This document shows positions 9,201 through 18,190 of a stretch of DNA of 64,000 nt, piece by piece. Positions within the stretch are counted from its first letter, which is position 1; each line of letters starts with the position of its first letter. A program made the position numbers and the translations under genes. The notes under the pieces are model-generated. The model was not told where the DNA came from, did no database searches, and saw nothing but the letters and a program-made list of their open reading frames with translations. Origin of the DNA: Galbula dea (taxonomy: Eukaryota > Chordata > Aves > Piciformes > Galbulidae); contig VWZX01010570.1 of NCBI GenBank assembly GCA_013399015.1, positions 806,001 through 870,000 on the forward strand. Reading direction: 5' to 3'.

Positions 9201-9217
9201 CCTGACGTCACCGCCCC
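9189..9217. promoter_or_regulatory. GC-box cluster flanking the CRE
   Basis: CCCGCCCCCGCC and CCGCCCC lie on either side of the CRE. On the minus strand they read as GGGCGG-type Sp/KLF sites. Together with the CRE they are the best candidate for the distal ONECUT1 core promoter. A TTAATA follows on the upstream side (9218-9223) but is on the wrong side of the GC box for a TATA box serving this start. Confidence 0.5.
9203..9210. promoter_or_regulatory. Full palindromic CRE, TGACGTCA
   Basis: This is an exact eight-base cAMP response element (CREB/ATF family), about 420 bases upstream of the ONECUT1 ATG. It is flanked on both sides by GC boxes (CCCGCCCCCGCC at 9189-9200 and CCGCCCC at 9211-9217) in a CpG island. 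The position suggests a core-promoter element. Confidence 0.7.
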
Positions 9218-9290
9218 TATTAAGGAGGCGAGCCCCGCGCAGTGGCGTTCAGAGTTGTTGGGGTAGTGGTGTCCCGTGTCCTCAATCCCA

Positions 9291-9304
9291 GCGCCCCCTA
9301 CTCC
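9291..9304 (-). promoter_or_regulatory. CTCF-like motif, promoter-proximal
   Basis: On the minus strand the sequence reads GGAGTAGGGGGCGC followed by T. Against the core CCASYAGRKGGCRS it matches 12 of 14 positions, with only the first two C positions differing. It lies about 510 bases upstream of the ONECUT1 ATG. Orientation is minus. Confidence 0.5.
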
Positions 9305-9559
9305 TTCCCCGCCCAACCGGGCACAAAGGGCTGGTCCCCTTGCACCCCGCCTCCGTCGGGCGGGCGGTTCCCGCGTATGAGCACCGCCCGCCCCGCCCCT
9401 TCGGTGACTCCGCGTTTTCCGTGAGCGCGGAGCCTACTCACCTCACCGTAAGCTTCCGGGGGTGAGAAACGCCCTGTCCCAGGGCGCCCACCGGCTGTCC
9501 CGGCCGTGTCCACGGCCGGTGTCCCGCAGCTGCCCGCCCCTACGTGCACGCCAGTCCTG

Positions 9560-10030
9560 AGATTGCTTCTCTGTGCTGTCCTATCGGAAACTTCCCGTTA
9601 ACCGACCTGAGGGTGGGTGCCGGGAGCCTCACGGTGCTGTGTCCCGGCTCTGGCCGGTGTGTCACCCCCTGCGCCTCAGTTGTTCCCCCTCCCCAAGCTC
9701 TTGTCCCGTTCCCTCACCCTCAGAGATCCCTCTGGGTCCATCCAAGCAATGTGACGGAGAGGGTCCCTTCTCTGCAGTCCCCGCCGGGGACCCCAAGTGG
9801 CCCGCGCCCGGCGGTGCAAGGCGAGCATATGCCCCAAGGCGCCCAGCAGCCGGATATGCCGCTGGTTTTCTTTTATTTTTTTGTTCTATTTTTTTTTTCT
9901 TTTAAGAAAGAAAAGGAGGAGGAGAAAGAAAAAGCGAGCTCACCCGCCGGCCTCCCTTGTTAGCTAAGGTGTCTTTATGCTGGAAGAAAGGGCAGATGTG
10001 CCTATTGTTCGCCCATTAACAATAACGAAC
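9560..10030. other. ONECUT1 upstream segment with strand-switch tract
   Basis: No gene. A T-rich tract (about 9866-9903) flips to an uninterrupted purine run (9904-9934) on the same strand. At 10003-10024 there is a perfect seven-base inverted repeat, TATTGTT/AACAATA. Confidence 0.5.
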
Positions 10031-11280
10031 CACGCCGGGCAGAGTGCAGCGTGTGCGCGGCGCCGAGCGGCGGGAGGCACGGGGCGAGCCGAGGCGCGCC
10101 GCGGGAGGGCCGCGGGGCCGCAGCCGTGAAGCACCGGGCCGACGGCTCACAAAGGCCGCCCCGCCTCACTGCCCGGCCCCCGCCACTTCCCCTCGCGCCG
10201 CCGTCAGGGTCCGCGGGAGCCCCCAGGCACCCCGCGCTGCCTCCCGGCCACCTCGCAATGGCGAGGCTCGGAAGCAGCAAGCAGGTCCCCGCCGCGGGTG
10301 GGCCTCGCCCCAGGAGCCGAGAGGCTTTTCCAAGGAGAGGGGCACGGCGCTGGAGCACCTGCCCCAGCAAAACCCCCGCCGGCGGTGCAAAACGGGGGCA
10401 CAGCGCTTCGCCCCGCAGCTCAGCACCCTGACATATGCGGAGGTCTATCTCCGGCAGCCGTCACCCTCTCCTGGGCCTGCCAAAAGCTCGGAGGCCCCTT
10501 CCCTGGTGAGAGCCACGAGTCCGCTGCCAGCAGACCACCAGCCCAAGCGGGGATGCAGACAGCAGGACCGAAGACTGGAGCCGCTCCTACGGCGAGTGCC
10601 GCCGCAGCGAGCTGAAACTGAATCCTGGGGTTACTTCTCTCGGAGGAATCGCCCTTAGTAGATGGGCAAGGCCTGCGGAGGTTTCCCTCAGTACATGGGC
10701 AGCGCGCTGCTCGGGAGCCTGTGGCGAGTCCCGACAGCACCGGCTCCGCTCAGCAGCAAGTCCTCTCGCCCCGCGCTTAGAGCCCGAAGTACCGCAGCAG
10801 CATCCGAAACGCGGGGCGCGGAGAGGCCTCGGCCCGGAGCCGGGCCTGGGGCCCCACTCCTGCCCTGGTCATCCCCGACACAACACCTGCACGGACTAGG
10901 GGTGTCCCCCCGCGCAGATACAGGACAGGAGCCGTGCCCGTCACTTCGCACAGCCAGTCCCGTCCGCCCCGTCCCGGCCGCGGCGAGCCCCGGGGGTGAG
11001 CGCCTGGCACCCGCCGCCTGCCTCTCGCCCAGGCACGCTGTATGCCCCGTGGAATGCTCACGGTGGCCGTGCCCTGTGAAAGCGGCGTGGGGACTGCTGT
11101 CTGAGACCGGCCGCGTGCTGTGCACAGCCTATGTCTGTATGTCTGCGAGCGTGGTCGGTGAGCTAAAGACTGCCCCAGACGCTGGACAGGCTCGCAGGAA
11201 ACTTCTAAAATCACAGCTAACAACGATCTTAAAAACGCAACTTAAAACGCTGAGTGCGTTGCGTGCACGACCCTGGTAGC
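10030..11280. promoter_or_regulatory. Upstream CpG-rich block
   Basis: About 1.2 kb of CpG-rich DNA 1.3-2.5 kb upstream of the ONECUT1 start. Open frames of about 200 codons on the plus strand (10044-10658, 10662-11279) are basic and Pro-rich with no domain. A divergent non-coding transcript could start here, but nothing in the sequence proves it. Confidence 0.5.
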
Positions 11281-11289
11281 GAGTGTCCT

Positions 11290-12130
11290 GAGGCTTTTTT
11301 TCACTATAAACTGAGAATTTCCATAGTGGATTTATTTACTTCCTGCATTTAACACACCCATATATTTGTAAGAATTCAGCGCTGTTGAACTATACGTTCG
11401 AAGGATATCCGTTACTCGCTGCTGTGTATTTTCCCTGGGTGCACGAACCCCCTTCGTATTTTATTTTGTGATAAAAATACATACACATCCCTCAAGGTTC
11501 CTACCTCTCCCGTCACTCTACAATCTCCCCCAAACCCTAACCACTTCCACAGCTCTCTGAATTTTTGTAGAGTTAATGTTAACACTGTCTCCATTTCTCA
11601 CAGCGAGGGATAGATAAGGAAAGGTGTATCTGCGGAAGAAGGAAAAAAAAGAAGAACCGAGACCTAATTAGTGATCTGAGGAAATGTTTAGGACAAAATT
11701 AAACAAAATTATCGAGAACATTTCGGGCTGAAGTGAACAGCTGTGATGATTTCCTAGGCCAACGCGAGTTGATGTCACAGATCTAATGGAAACGTGGTCA
11801 GCTTCTTCATTATCAATATCTGTATACAATTTGCAGTTTAATTAAAAATAATTCATGTTCATGCGGTTAGCGTTTAGTTACCAAAGCAAACTTCATAGCG
11901 ATCTGTTACTCCCTTGAGTTGTAGGAAATTATAGCATTAAATTTTTCTTCTAGAAACGAGAACAAACCCAACCCCGATCGCTCCGGAGCCCTGTAACACT
12001 CTGGCCTCTGTCAGGGTTCGATGTCTAAACGTAGAAAGAGTGGCCGCGAATTCACACCCACCTCCCCCCAACCCTGCAAGAATCTTTTCTTTGAAAAGTA
12101 TCTTTTTAATCCGTTACTATTCGGGGACAT
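11290..12130. other. AT-rich upstream block
   Basis: No coding signal. It contains an ATCAATATC ONECUT core at 11812-11820, an HNF1-like but one-base-short GTTAATGTTAAC at 11572-11583, and many TAAT/TTAAT cores. It is a candidate regulatory block between CpG-rich segments. Confidence 0.4.
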
Positions 12131-12420
12131 CCCCCACGAAGCAGCCCTGGCCCCACACAACAGCCGCGGGTGAGGAGGACCGCTCAGGAGCGGCGCTGCC
12201 GCCGATCCCCGACGGCTCCCGGGCCCGACTCGGCCAGAGGGTGCCCCAGAACCCCGCCACGTCCTCGCAGGGCCCCGGGGCTAGGAAGGCGAAGCAGCCC
12301 CTGCTTCCGGCCATGGGAGGTGCTCGGCCGTGGGGTCCCATCGGCGGACCCCGGCACGGCTCCCCGTCAGAGCTTCCCGGCCCATCGGCGGAGGGGGGAG
12401 CTCCGGAGAGAGATCATTTT
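12130..12420. promoter_or_regulatory. Short CpG-rich block
   Basis: CpG-rich, about 290 bases, with no supported gene. It is followed directly by the AT-rich stretch with the ONECUT-like site at 12430. Confidence 0.45.
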
Positions 12421-12426
12421 GGTGAG

Positions 12427-12439
12427 CTAATCAATTACT
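12427..12439 (-). promoter_or_regulatory. Near-consensus ONECUT site
   Basis: On the minus strand the sequence GTAATTGATTAGC matches the HNF-6 consensus DHWATTGAYTWWD at all but the last two positions. The core ATCAAT is at 12430-12435, 3.65 kb upstream of the ONECUT1 ATG. Confidence 0.4.
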
Positions 12440-12770
12440 GATTGTGCAGTCAAGTACCATATATTTAACAGAATAATCGTTACCGCCCTTAAGTCTTTAT
12501 TTGATCAGCAGATACTCGGAGAGGACTTAAAACGCAACTTTGCTTGTTAGAAAGGCGTTGCGTATGTGTATGCTTTCTAAATCCGAACTGGTGACACCAT
12601 GAAAAGTCCGTGATCTCTCGCCCAACGCCAGCAAGCACCGGGGCCCAGTCTGAAGCAGCGATCACACTGCGCTGGAGCGCACCTGACAGAGAGGGGATTT
12701 AGTTGTTATTATTTTCCTTTTTAAAATTTTAATTTAAACTTTTTTTGTTATTTCTTTTTTGTCATTATGT
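12440..12770. other. AT-rich spacer
   Basis: No gene. Contains a perfect 12-base palindrome TTAAAATTTTAA at 12721-12732 within a T-rich tract. Confidence 0.5.
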
Positions 12771-13390
12771 GTGCTCGCCCTGCCGCCGCCCCCGCCCTCC
12801 CGTCCCTGCGCGGCTCTCCGCGCCTCCTGAGCGGTGACAGCTTGCGATCCCCTGGCACCGGGCAGTGTGTCAGAGGTGACGCTCGAAGGCTCCTGAAGCC
12901 AACAACTGCAGGGGGGGGGGATATTAACTTTTCCAGACTTTCCCCCGTCTAGCTTCTTGGAAACTTACTTGGTGACAAAACCAGACACATCTATCGGGGG
13001 CAGGCAGAGCACAGAGGGCTGCACCGACTGGGGCAGACGGGGGAGGGTCTGGCTTTCAGGAGAAGCGGCGGGTACCCTCCCGTGGGGGGGTCCCCGACTC
13101 CCCCCGCAGCCCTTGTCCCCGGGTCCGGGGGAAAAGCAGGCAACCCGGGAGGCAGCGGCGAGGTGGCTGGGCTTGATCCCACCCTTGCCAGACAGCCCCC
13201 GCTTCTCGCTCCAGGGCTGTATTCCCCCAGACGCCACCCGGAGAGGGTGTCTGCCCAGGCTGGGGGTCGCGGAGCTGGGAGCGGGGCACCGAGAGAGCCC
13301 CGCGGGCTGCAGGGCTCTGCCCCGGACAAGCTGCTACGATCCTTCCTGCAGCCGTGCTCTTGCGCACCCCCCGGAGCAAACCGCAGCGCT
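12770..13390. promoter_or_regulatory. Upstream CpG-rich block with G10 run
   Basis: GC- and CpG-rich DNA. A homopolymer of ten G lies at 12911-12920. Overlapping open frames on both strands are composition artefacts. Confidence 0.45.
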
Positions 13391-13394
13391 TGTT

Positions 13395-13975
13395 AATGAA
13401 GGAACTTATGGAAGATTGCAAAACACCGTAAATAATTTAGCATTGTATTTCAGGAAAAAAATAGCTTTCTTAAATCATCTCCTCAATATAACTTGCAGAC
13501 TTACAGTATAGCCCTGGTAAGTCTAAATTTTTAAAGTAGCAATATTCAAAGAGACAGAGATGTCTGTATTAATTATTTATCTGCTGGTGCCTTCCTTCGT
13601 TTCTAACTTATTATTAATTAGGCGCCTCTAGTCTTTCGCAGAGAGCTCCACCGAGCCAGTTGCAGCTTTAAATATGAATTAAAAGCAAATCCAAGCTACT
13701 GTAATGCGAAAATTATTCCGTGTCTTCTATGGCAGAGATGAATAGCCGTGCAGATCAATACTGTGAAGCTATGCTCCAAACGACAAGGTTATTGATAGCT
13801 TATATTAATGATGTTAATGATGGAAAAAGGAAAACAAGAACCCGACCAACTTATAAACTTTTTATCTGCTGAAACCTCGCAATCAAGCGGACAGGAGCAT
13901 GAATTAAGGGGGCTGGAGATAAGGAGGACATTATTTATGAAACCGGATAAAAGACTTCTGATAGTTTGATGCGTT
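13395..13975. promoter_or_regulatory. Candidate conserved upstream enhancer
   Basis: An AT-rich block about 4.6-5.2 kb upstream of the ATG, sharply bounded by CpG-rich DNA on both sides. It contains oppositely oriented ONECUT cores, ATCAAT (13754-13759) and ATTGAT (13791-13796), both as ATCAATA, plus TTAATGATGTTAATGATGG and many TAATTA/TTAAT cores. Conservation is inferred from texture only. Confidence 0.4.
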
Positions 13976-13984
13976 TGAACTCTA

Positions 13985-14580
13985 CGCTGCCGCCTCCTCT
14001 CAAGCAGGCACTGCCTCCCCGGGCGACCTCAGTCCCCTGGGGTGCGTGTTATCCACGTGTGACCCACGCGGTGGAGGCCGCGGCAGTTTGCACCCCTGTG
14101 CTTCAGGTCCTGCTGGGATGCCATGTGAGCCCCGCAGGACAACACCCCGCGAGGTGCGGAGTTCCCGCTTCTCGGGGGCCCCGCCGTCAGCCCAGCCCAG
14201 CCCAGCCGCGGAGACCTCCCCACGGCACGGGAGGAGCGGCGGTGCAAAGTTAAAGGTAACCGGAGTGAGGAAGAGCAGTTCCGACCCACGATCCTCTCCG
14301 GAGAGCGCCCAGGGCCTGGAGCCGCATAGTCCACAACGCGTTCCGAACACGCAGGGCCGTGCCGAGCCCTCCCGCTAGCCAAGGTTCTGTTTGAGAGGTG
14401 GTATTCGGCACCGGGCAGCGGCTGTGCCGGGCCGCGGCTGCCCCGGTCCTCCCGCCCCAGAGGGTCGGCCCGGGAGAGATGCCGTCCCTGGCCCCCGCGG
14501 TCACGACTTGGTAGCCCCTAAACAAACCTGACCCCTCTGCTCCCCGCGCCGGCGGCAGCTGCGGGACAGCCGAGTGCGCA
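13985..14580. promoter_or_regulatory. Upstream CpG-rich block
   Basis: CpG-rich DNA with a short CCCAG tandem array near 14190-14208. No gene is supported. Confidence 0.45.
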
Positions 14581-14589
14581 TACCCGAGT

Positions 14590-15530
14590 ACACAGTGACA
14601 CAATAGGGATCAATAGCACTTCAGCCAACACTATCCAGGTTTGTTATTTAGGGAAAGGTGCGTTTAACCATCCCCGCGGGTTGCCCAGAGGTGATGCTCT
14701 GCCAGGACACCGCCCTGAGTTATCAGTTAGGCCAGGGACACGTTTTAATCAGCCAGTGCTGCTGGTAGCACCCGGAGTTTCTGAGCTCAGGTCTTTATTG
14801 CTTACATGTATGAGCGAATATNTTAGGCATTTTTCCGTATAATGCTCTCCTCTGCCCATCTGAACTCATTCTGTAAAACTCTTTGTCTAGATGCCGTCTC
14901 AGACATGCACTGTCAACCTCGTAGATATTTTTTCTGTGCTTTAAGAAGCAGTCTTTAAGCAGTATTTTTTAAAGATATTTTGTAATTATTACTTAAAAAA
15001 CCAACTTCCGCTAGAAGAAAGGCGCACTTATTTCCAAAAATAAGTCACAGCAGATAGTGTAGATATCACTTAATTCCTACAGAAATCAATGTGAAAATTA
15101 GATTTATTGGCTGCTTACATTGTTAAAAATGACAAAGTGCTGCCTTTTATTTTCATAAAACCACAGAAGACCAAAAATCATTCAATAAGGAATCCACCAA
15201 GTTTAATTTCACTGTAGGTCTCTCGCACTGAAACCAATTCTTCGAGACTCCCGTTCTAATAATAATAACAAAAATAATATTCTCAAAGAGAGTTAAAATA
15301 GTAGTATTTGTCTGACGGCCGAAAAACCTTTCATGCGGTTAGCTGAAAGGAATCGTGTAAATAAAACAGGATCCCCAGTTTCAGATCGTTTGGTATTCCC
15401 TATTAACTCAAAGGCTTGTGGATTTCTATTTATCATTATTATTGTTATTATTATAAGTCTCAGATTTTTATAAGCAAAATGTCTCTTTAAATTTTTTCTT
15501 TAAAAAAAGGAGAGAACAGCACAAGGAGCG
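14590..15530. other. AT-rich upstream block
   Basis: No gene. ONECUT cores lie at 14609-14614 and 15085-15090. AT-rich triplet stretches of AAT/ATT type occur near 15258-15282 and 15429-15455. One unresolved base (n) is at 14822. Confidence 0.5.
14822..14822. other. Single ambiguous base (n)
   Basis: The only non-ACGT character I noticed in the window. It lies in non-coding AT-rich DNA and affects no feature. Confidence 0.99.
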
Positions 15531-15539
15531 AGAGGCCAG

Positions 15540-15980
15540 CAGTGCATCCCAGCGCTCCGAGAGCGGGGACAGCGGGCATGTGGCTGCCGAGGAGCTGCCG
15601 GTACCGACGGCATAGCCGTTTCTCCTCTAGCTACTTTTTGGGTTTCGCTGTAAGGGAACGAAATGGGCAGGGGAAAGGGCGGCCGCTCAGCACCCCGCGC
15701 CCCCCGACCAGCTCCGCACTCCGTGGCCCCGGTGCGCCCCGTCGGGCCCGGCGCAAGCCCATGGGTTGCGCCACCTCCCCCTTTTTGGGGCTGCTCTCCG
15801 CTCTTCGGCATGGGAAGCGCGGGGGGCCGACGGGCACACTAGGAAGGGGCCGGGCCGCAGGGCCGCGGGCTGTGGCCGGATAGGGGTCCCGCGGGCCTCT
15901 GGCAGCACCCGAGCAGCGTTCGCACAGCACCGCGCACCTCCGCGCCTAATGCCGCCGGGATTTAGGATTCGCGCCCCGAC
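15540..15980. promoter_or_regulatory. Upstream CpG-rich block
   Basis: About 440 bases of CpG-rich DNA. Overlapping open frames on both strands have no recognisable domain. Confidence 0.45.
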
Positions 15981-16190
15981 CGGAGGATAGCGTCGATAAA
16001 ATTCTCCGTATCAAATGAGCAATCATTTGTTGTGGTTACGTGTTGGGTAATGAAAGATGTTAGCAGGATCAATAAAAATGAAAACACTTTTACTTACATC
16101 TTGAATTACTGTTTTAAGGGGTGAGCTGTGGTGATGCAACAAACCAGAGAAAGATCTACAACCATCAAATGTTTTCAAATTAAATCAAAA
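15981..16190. other. AT-rich block with ONECUT core
   Basis: Contains GGATCAATAAAAAT (core ATCAAT 16068-16073) and an AATCATTTGTTG stretch. It resembles the other AT-rich blocks that alternate with CpG islands here. Confidence 0.35.
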
Positions 16191-17165
16191 TGAACGCGTG
16201 TCACCCTGGGCCATCCCGCTGCCCCCACCCGAAAACTGGCCCTGCTCCCGCCCCCCAGGGGAGAGCTGGTCGCCCCCGGCCAGGGGCCAGAGGCCCGGGG
16301 CCAGCTCAGCTCGCCCGAGCCAGCCCACCCCTTCGGCTTAGTGCTGCTTTGAAAGGAAAACTCTGTTATCTTCGGGGGTGTCTGAAGGTCAGATAACAGG
16401 TCACGGCCCGAGGCAAATGGGAATTTTAGAGAGACGAGGAGCCAGCAGCCTAAAAGCTTTCCCTTAGCTGTCGCTAAATAATAAAATATCTACGCATCCA
16501 CATCATTTATTCCCGCTTACAGCGACACGGCAGACACACGCTCAGGCATCCATGCCACTGGTGTCTACAGTGCGCGAACCTGCGGAGGAAACAGCCCGCA
16601 ATCGATTCCCCCTGACCTGCAGTAGCCGTAGCCCCGCTCTTTACCCCAGCTAAAGTACACGCGGGGCCCTTACTCGTGGAGAATTGTCGGGATAGATTTT
16701 GGGGACGTTCATGGCGAATTTAGCAAGGAACAGCCCCAAACATGGAGGCTGGCAGAGCTCCGGCACCGCTCCAGCCTCGGCGGGATGCGGCCGCAGTGTG
16801 CGCAGCGCTGCGCGGCGGGCGGCAGAGCGGGCGCAGACAGGCACACGGGGAGGGCCCGAAGCGGGGGGTGGTGAACGACCCGGCAAGGCGCCTGGCTCCG
16901 CGCCTAGCCCCGCGCGGGGGAGCGGCCGGGCTTCGCGGGCGCGGATGCTCCGGGTGAGGCTCCCTCCCCCGCCTGCGCGCGCCCTGCACCGCGGGCGAGG
17001 TCGCGGGCCCAGCCTGGGCCCCACTCCACCTCCCCCCCCCCCCCACTCCGCCGCTGCGCGCCCCGCCGGTTCTCCGCCCGCACCGTGCCCCGCAGGGCAC
17101 GCTTACCCCGCTGTCCGCCGCACGCTATCGGGCCGGGCATCCGATGCGGACTCACCTCCCAGTTT
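16191..17165. promoter_or_regulatory. Most distal CpG-rich block of the ONECUT1 domain
   Basis: CpG-rich mainly at 16191-16330 and 16560-17165, with a 13-C homopolymer at 17032-17044. To the right of it CpG density falls sharply. No gene is supported. Confidence 0.5.
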
Positions 17166-17309
17166 CCCCCCCTAGGAAAAGAAAAATCAAAATAATAGTA
17201 ATAATAAAAATTTTTCTACCTGCATAATTTCAAGTGAGAACGAGAGGAAGAAAAAGAAGAAGAAAAAAATGCAACCGCCGTGGCTGTCACGCCAGTCCCG
17301 TTAAAAAAT

Positions 17310-17425
17310 AAAGCACCAAACCCTCACAAGGTGTAGGAGAGATCTTTTATTGGACCAACTTAAACGCAAGAATTTACAGCCAGAATTACACGTTCTTCAT
17401 CAGCCCAACATGCACCAGAGGCATA
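17310..17425 (-). repeat. Ancient amniote interspersed repeat fragment
   Basis: Read on the minus strand, a CTGATGAAGAACGTGTAA segment is followed by AAGTTGGTCCAATAAAAGAT and then a CACCTTGTGAGGG stretch. From memory this resembles an old, widespread tetrapod repeat that ends in GTTGGTCCAATAAAAGATAT...ACCTTGT. I cannot name the family with certainty. Confidence 0.45.
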
Positions 17426-17429
17426 GGCA

Positions 17430-18190
17430 GCAATTTGTGTATTCCCTGGGTCTGCAGGAGCTGAGATGGTTTTGGTGGAGGAAGGGGGTGAGAGAGAGGA
17501 CAGATCCTCTTTCCCCCCAAAGAGCCTCAGTTTGTGGCTTTCGTGAAAACAAAAAGAGAAAAAAAGGAAAAAAACCCAACAAACCACACAACCAAAATCT
17601 CTCCAGTGCCCCGTTTTGCTCCATCTTTAAGTCGAGTCCAGGATCAATTCTCCCTTACATCCCCAGTCATAAACAAACAGCTTCCAGTTAAATCTTTCAA
17701 AGATTAAAAGGAACAAAAATAGAAATAAAATCAAAGGTTTTTTCTTCTCCTCCCGCTTGTTGGACAGCGCATTTTGGTCAGTCTAGCCTTGCATTTAGGG
17801 ATGCTACTTGCATTTGAATAGCTGCCTGCCTGGTTATGGATCGGGAGGCTATGAGAGGAATCAGTATGCAAATTGTTTCAGTTACAATCGAAGGGTTCGA
17901 TCTGGAGAAGGTGCCTGAGCGGAAGTCGCTGTCAGCCAGCGGTGCATTAGGCTGCCTTTGCCTCCACCGTCTGGGCCTGCTCTCCCTTTCCCTCACCCTT
18001 TTTTATGCTTGTGTACAGGTTTCTCCGTCAGTAATTAAAACATACACACAAATCAGTGGCTGCTGCATATCACATAGGTGCCTTTTGCAGGCTGTGGGCA
18101 CGGGGAAAGGAGGAGTGGAGAGGATATATCGCCATGCTGCTGGGGTTATTATTATGCAGCAAGGGTGAGGCGATCAGTGAAATAAAACAT
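17430..18190. other. Upstream non-coding segment with POU octamer
   Basis: No gene. An exact POU octamer ATGCAAAT is at 17866-17873, in a stretch (17780-18060) whose texture resembles a conserved element. Confidence 0.4.

Larger units (their letters stand above)
6790..9560. promoter_or_regulatory. CpG island over ONECUT1 exon 1 and promoter
   Basis: Dense CpG dinucleotides and high GC run from intron 1 through the coding exon and past the promoter, broken only by the AT tract near 8944-8990. It is a typical promoter island of a developmental transcription factor. The boundaries are visual estimates. Confidence 0.75.

Noticed and set aside
9218..9223. TTAATA as TATA box of the CRE promoter
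   Set aside because: It lies upstream of the GC box and CRE with respect to ONECUT1 transcription, in a weak match.
10044..11279. Two plus-strand frames of about 200 codons upstream of ONECUT1
   Set aside because: Same compositional artefact; no domain, no splice or homology support.
11572..11583. HNF1 site (GTTAATGTTAAC)
   Set aside because: The HNF1 palindrome needs one more base between half sites and ATTAAC on the right; this is one base short.
12911..12920. G10 run as a G-quadruplex
   Set aside because: A single uninterrupted run lacks the four separated G tracts of a standard intramolecular quadruplex.
5457..13975. Shared 12-mer TTGATGCGTTTG at both 5458 and 13966 regions
   Set aside because: Many 12-base coincidences are expected in 64 kb, and the flanks do not match.
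1..17200. General enrichment of ATCAAT/ATTGAT ONECUT cores around the gene
   Set aside because: I counted about a dozen in 16 kb, while about eight are expected by chance, so the total is not clearly enriched. Only the triple at 5363-5388 stands out.
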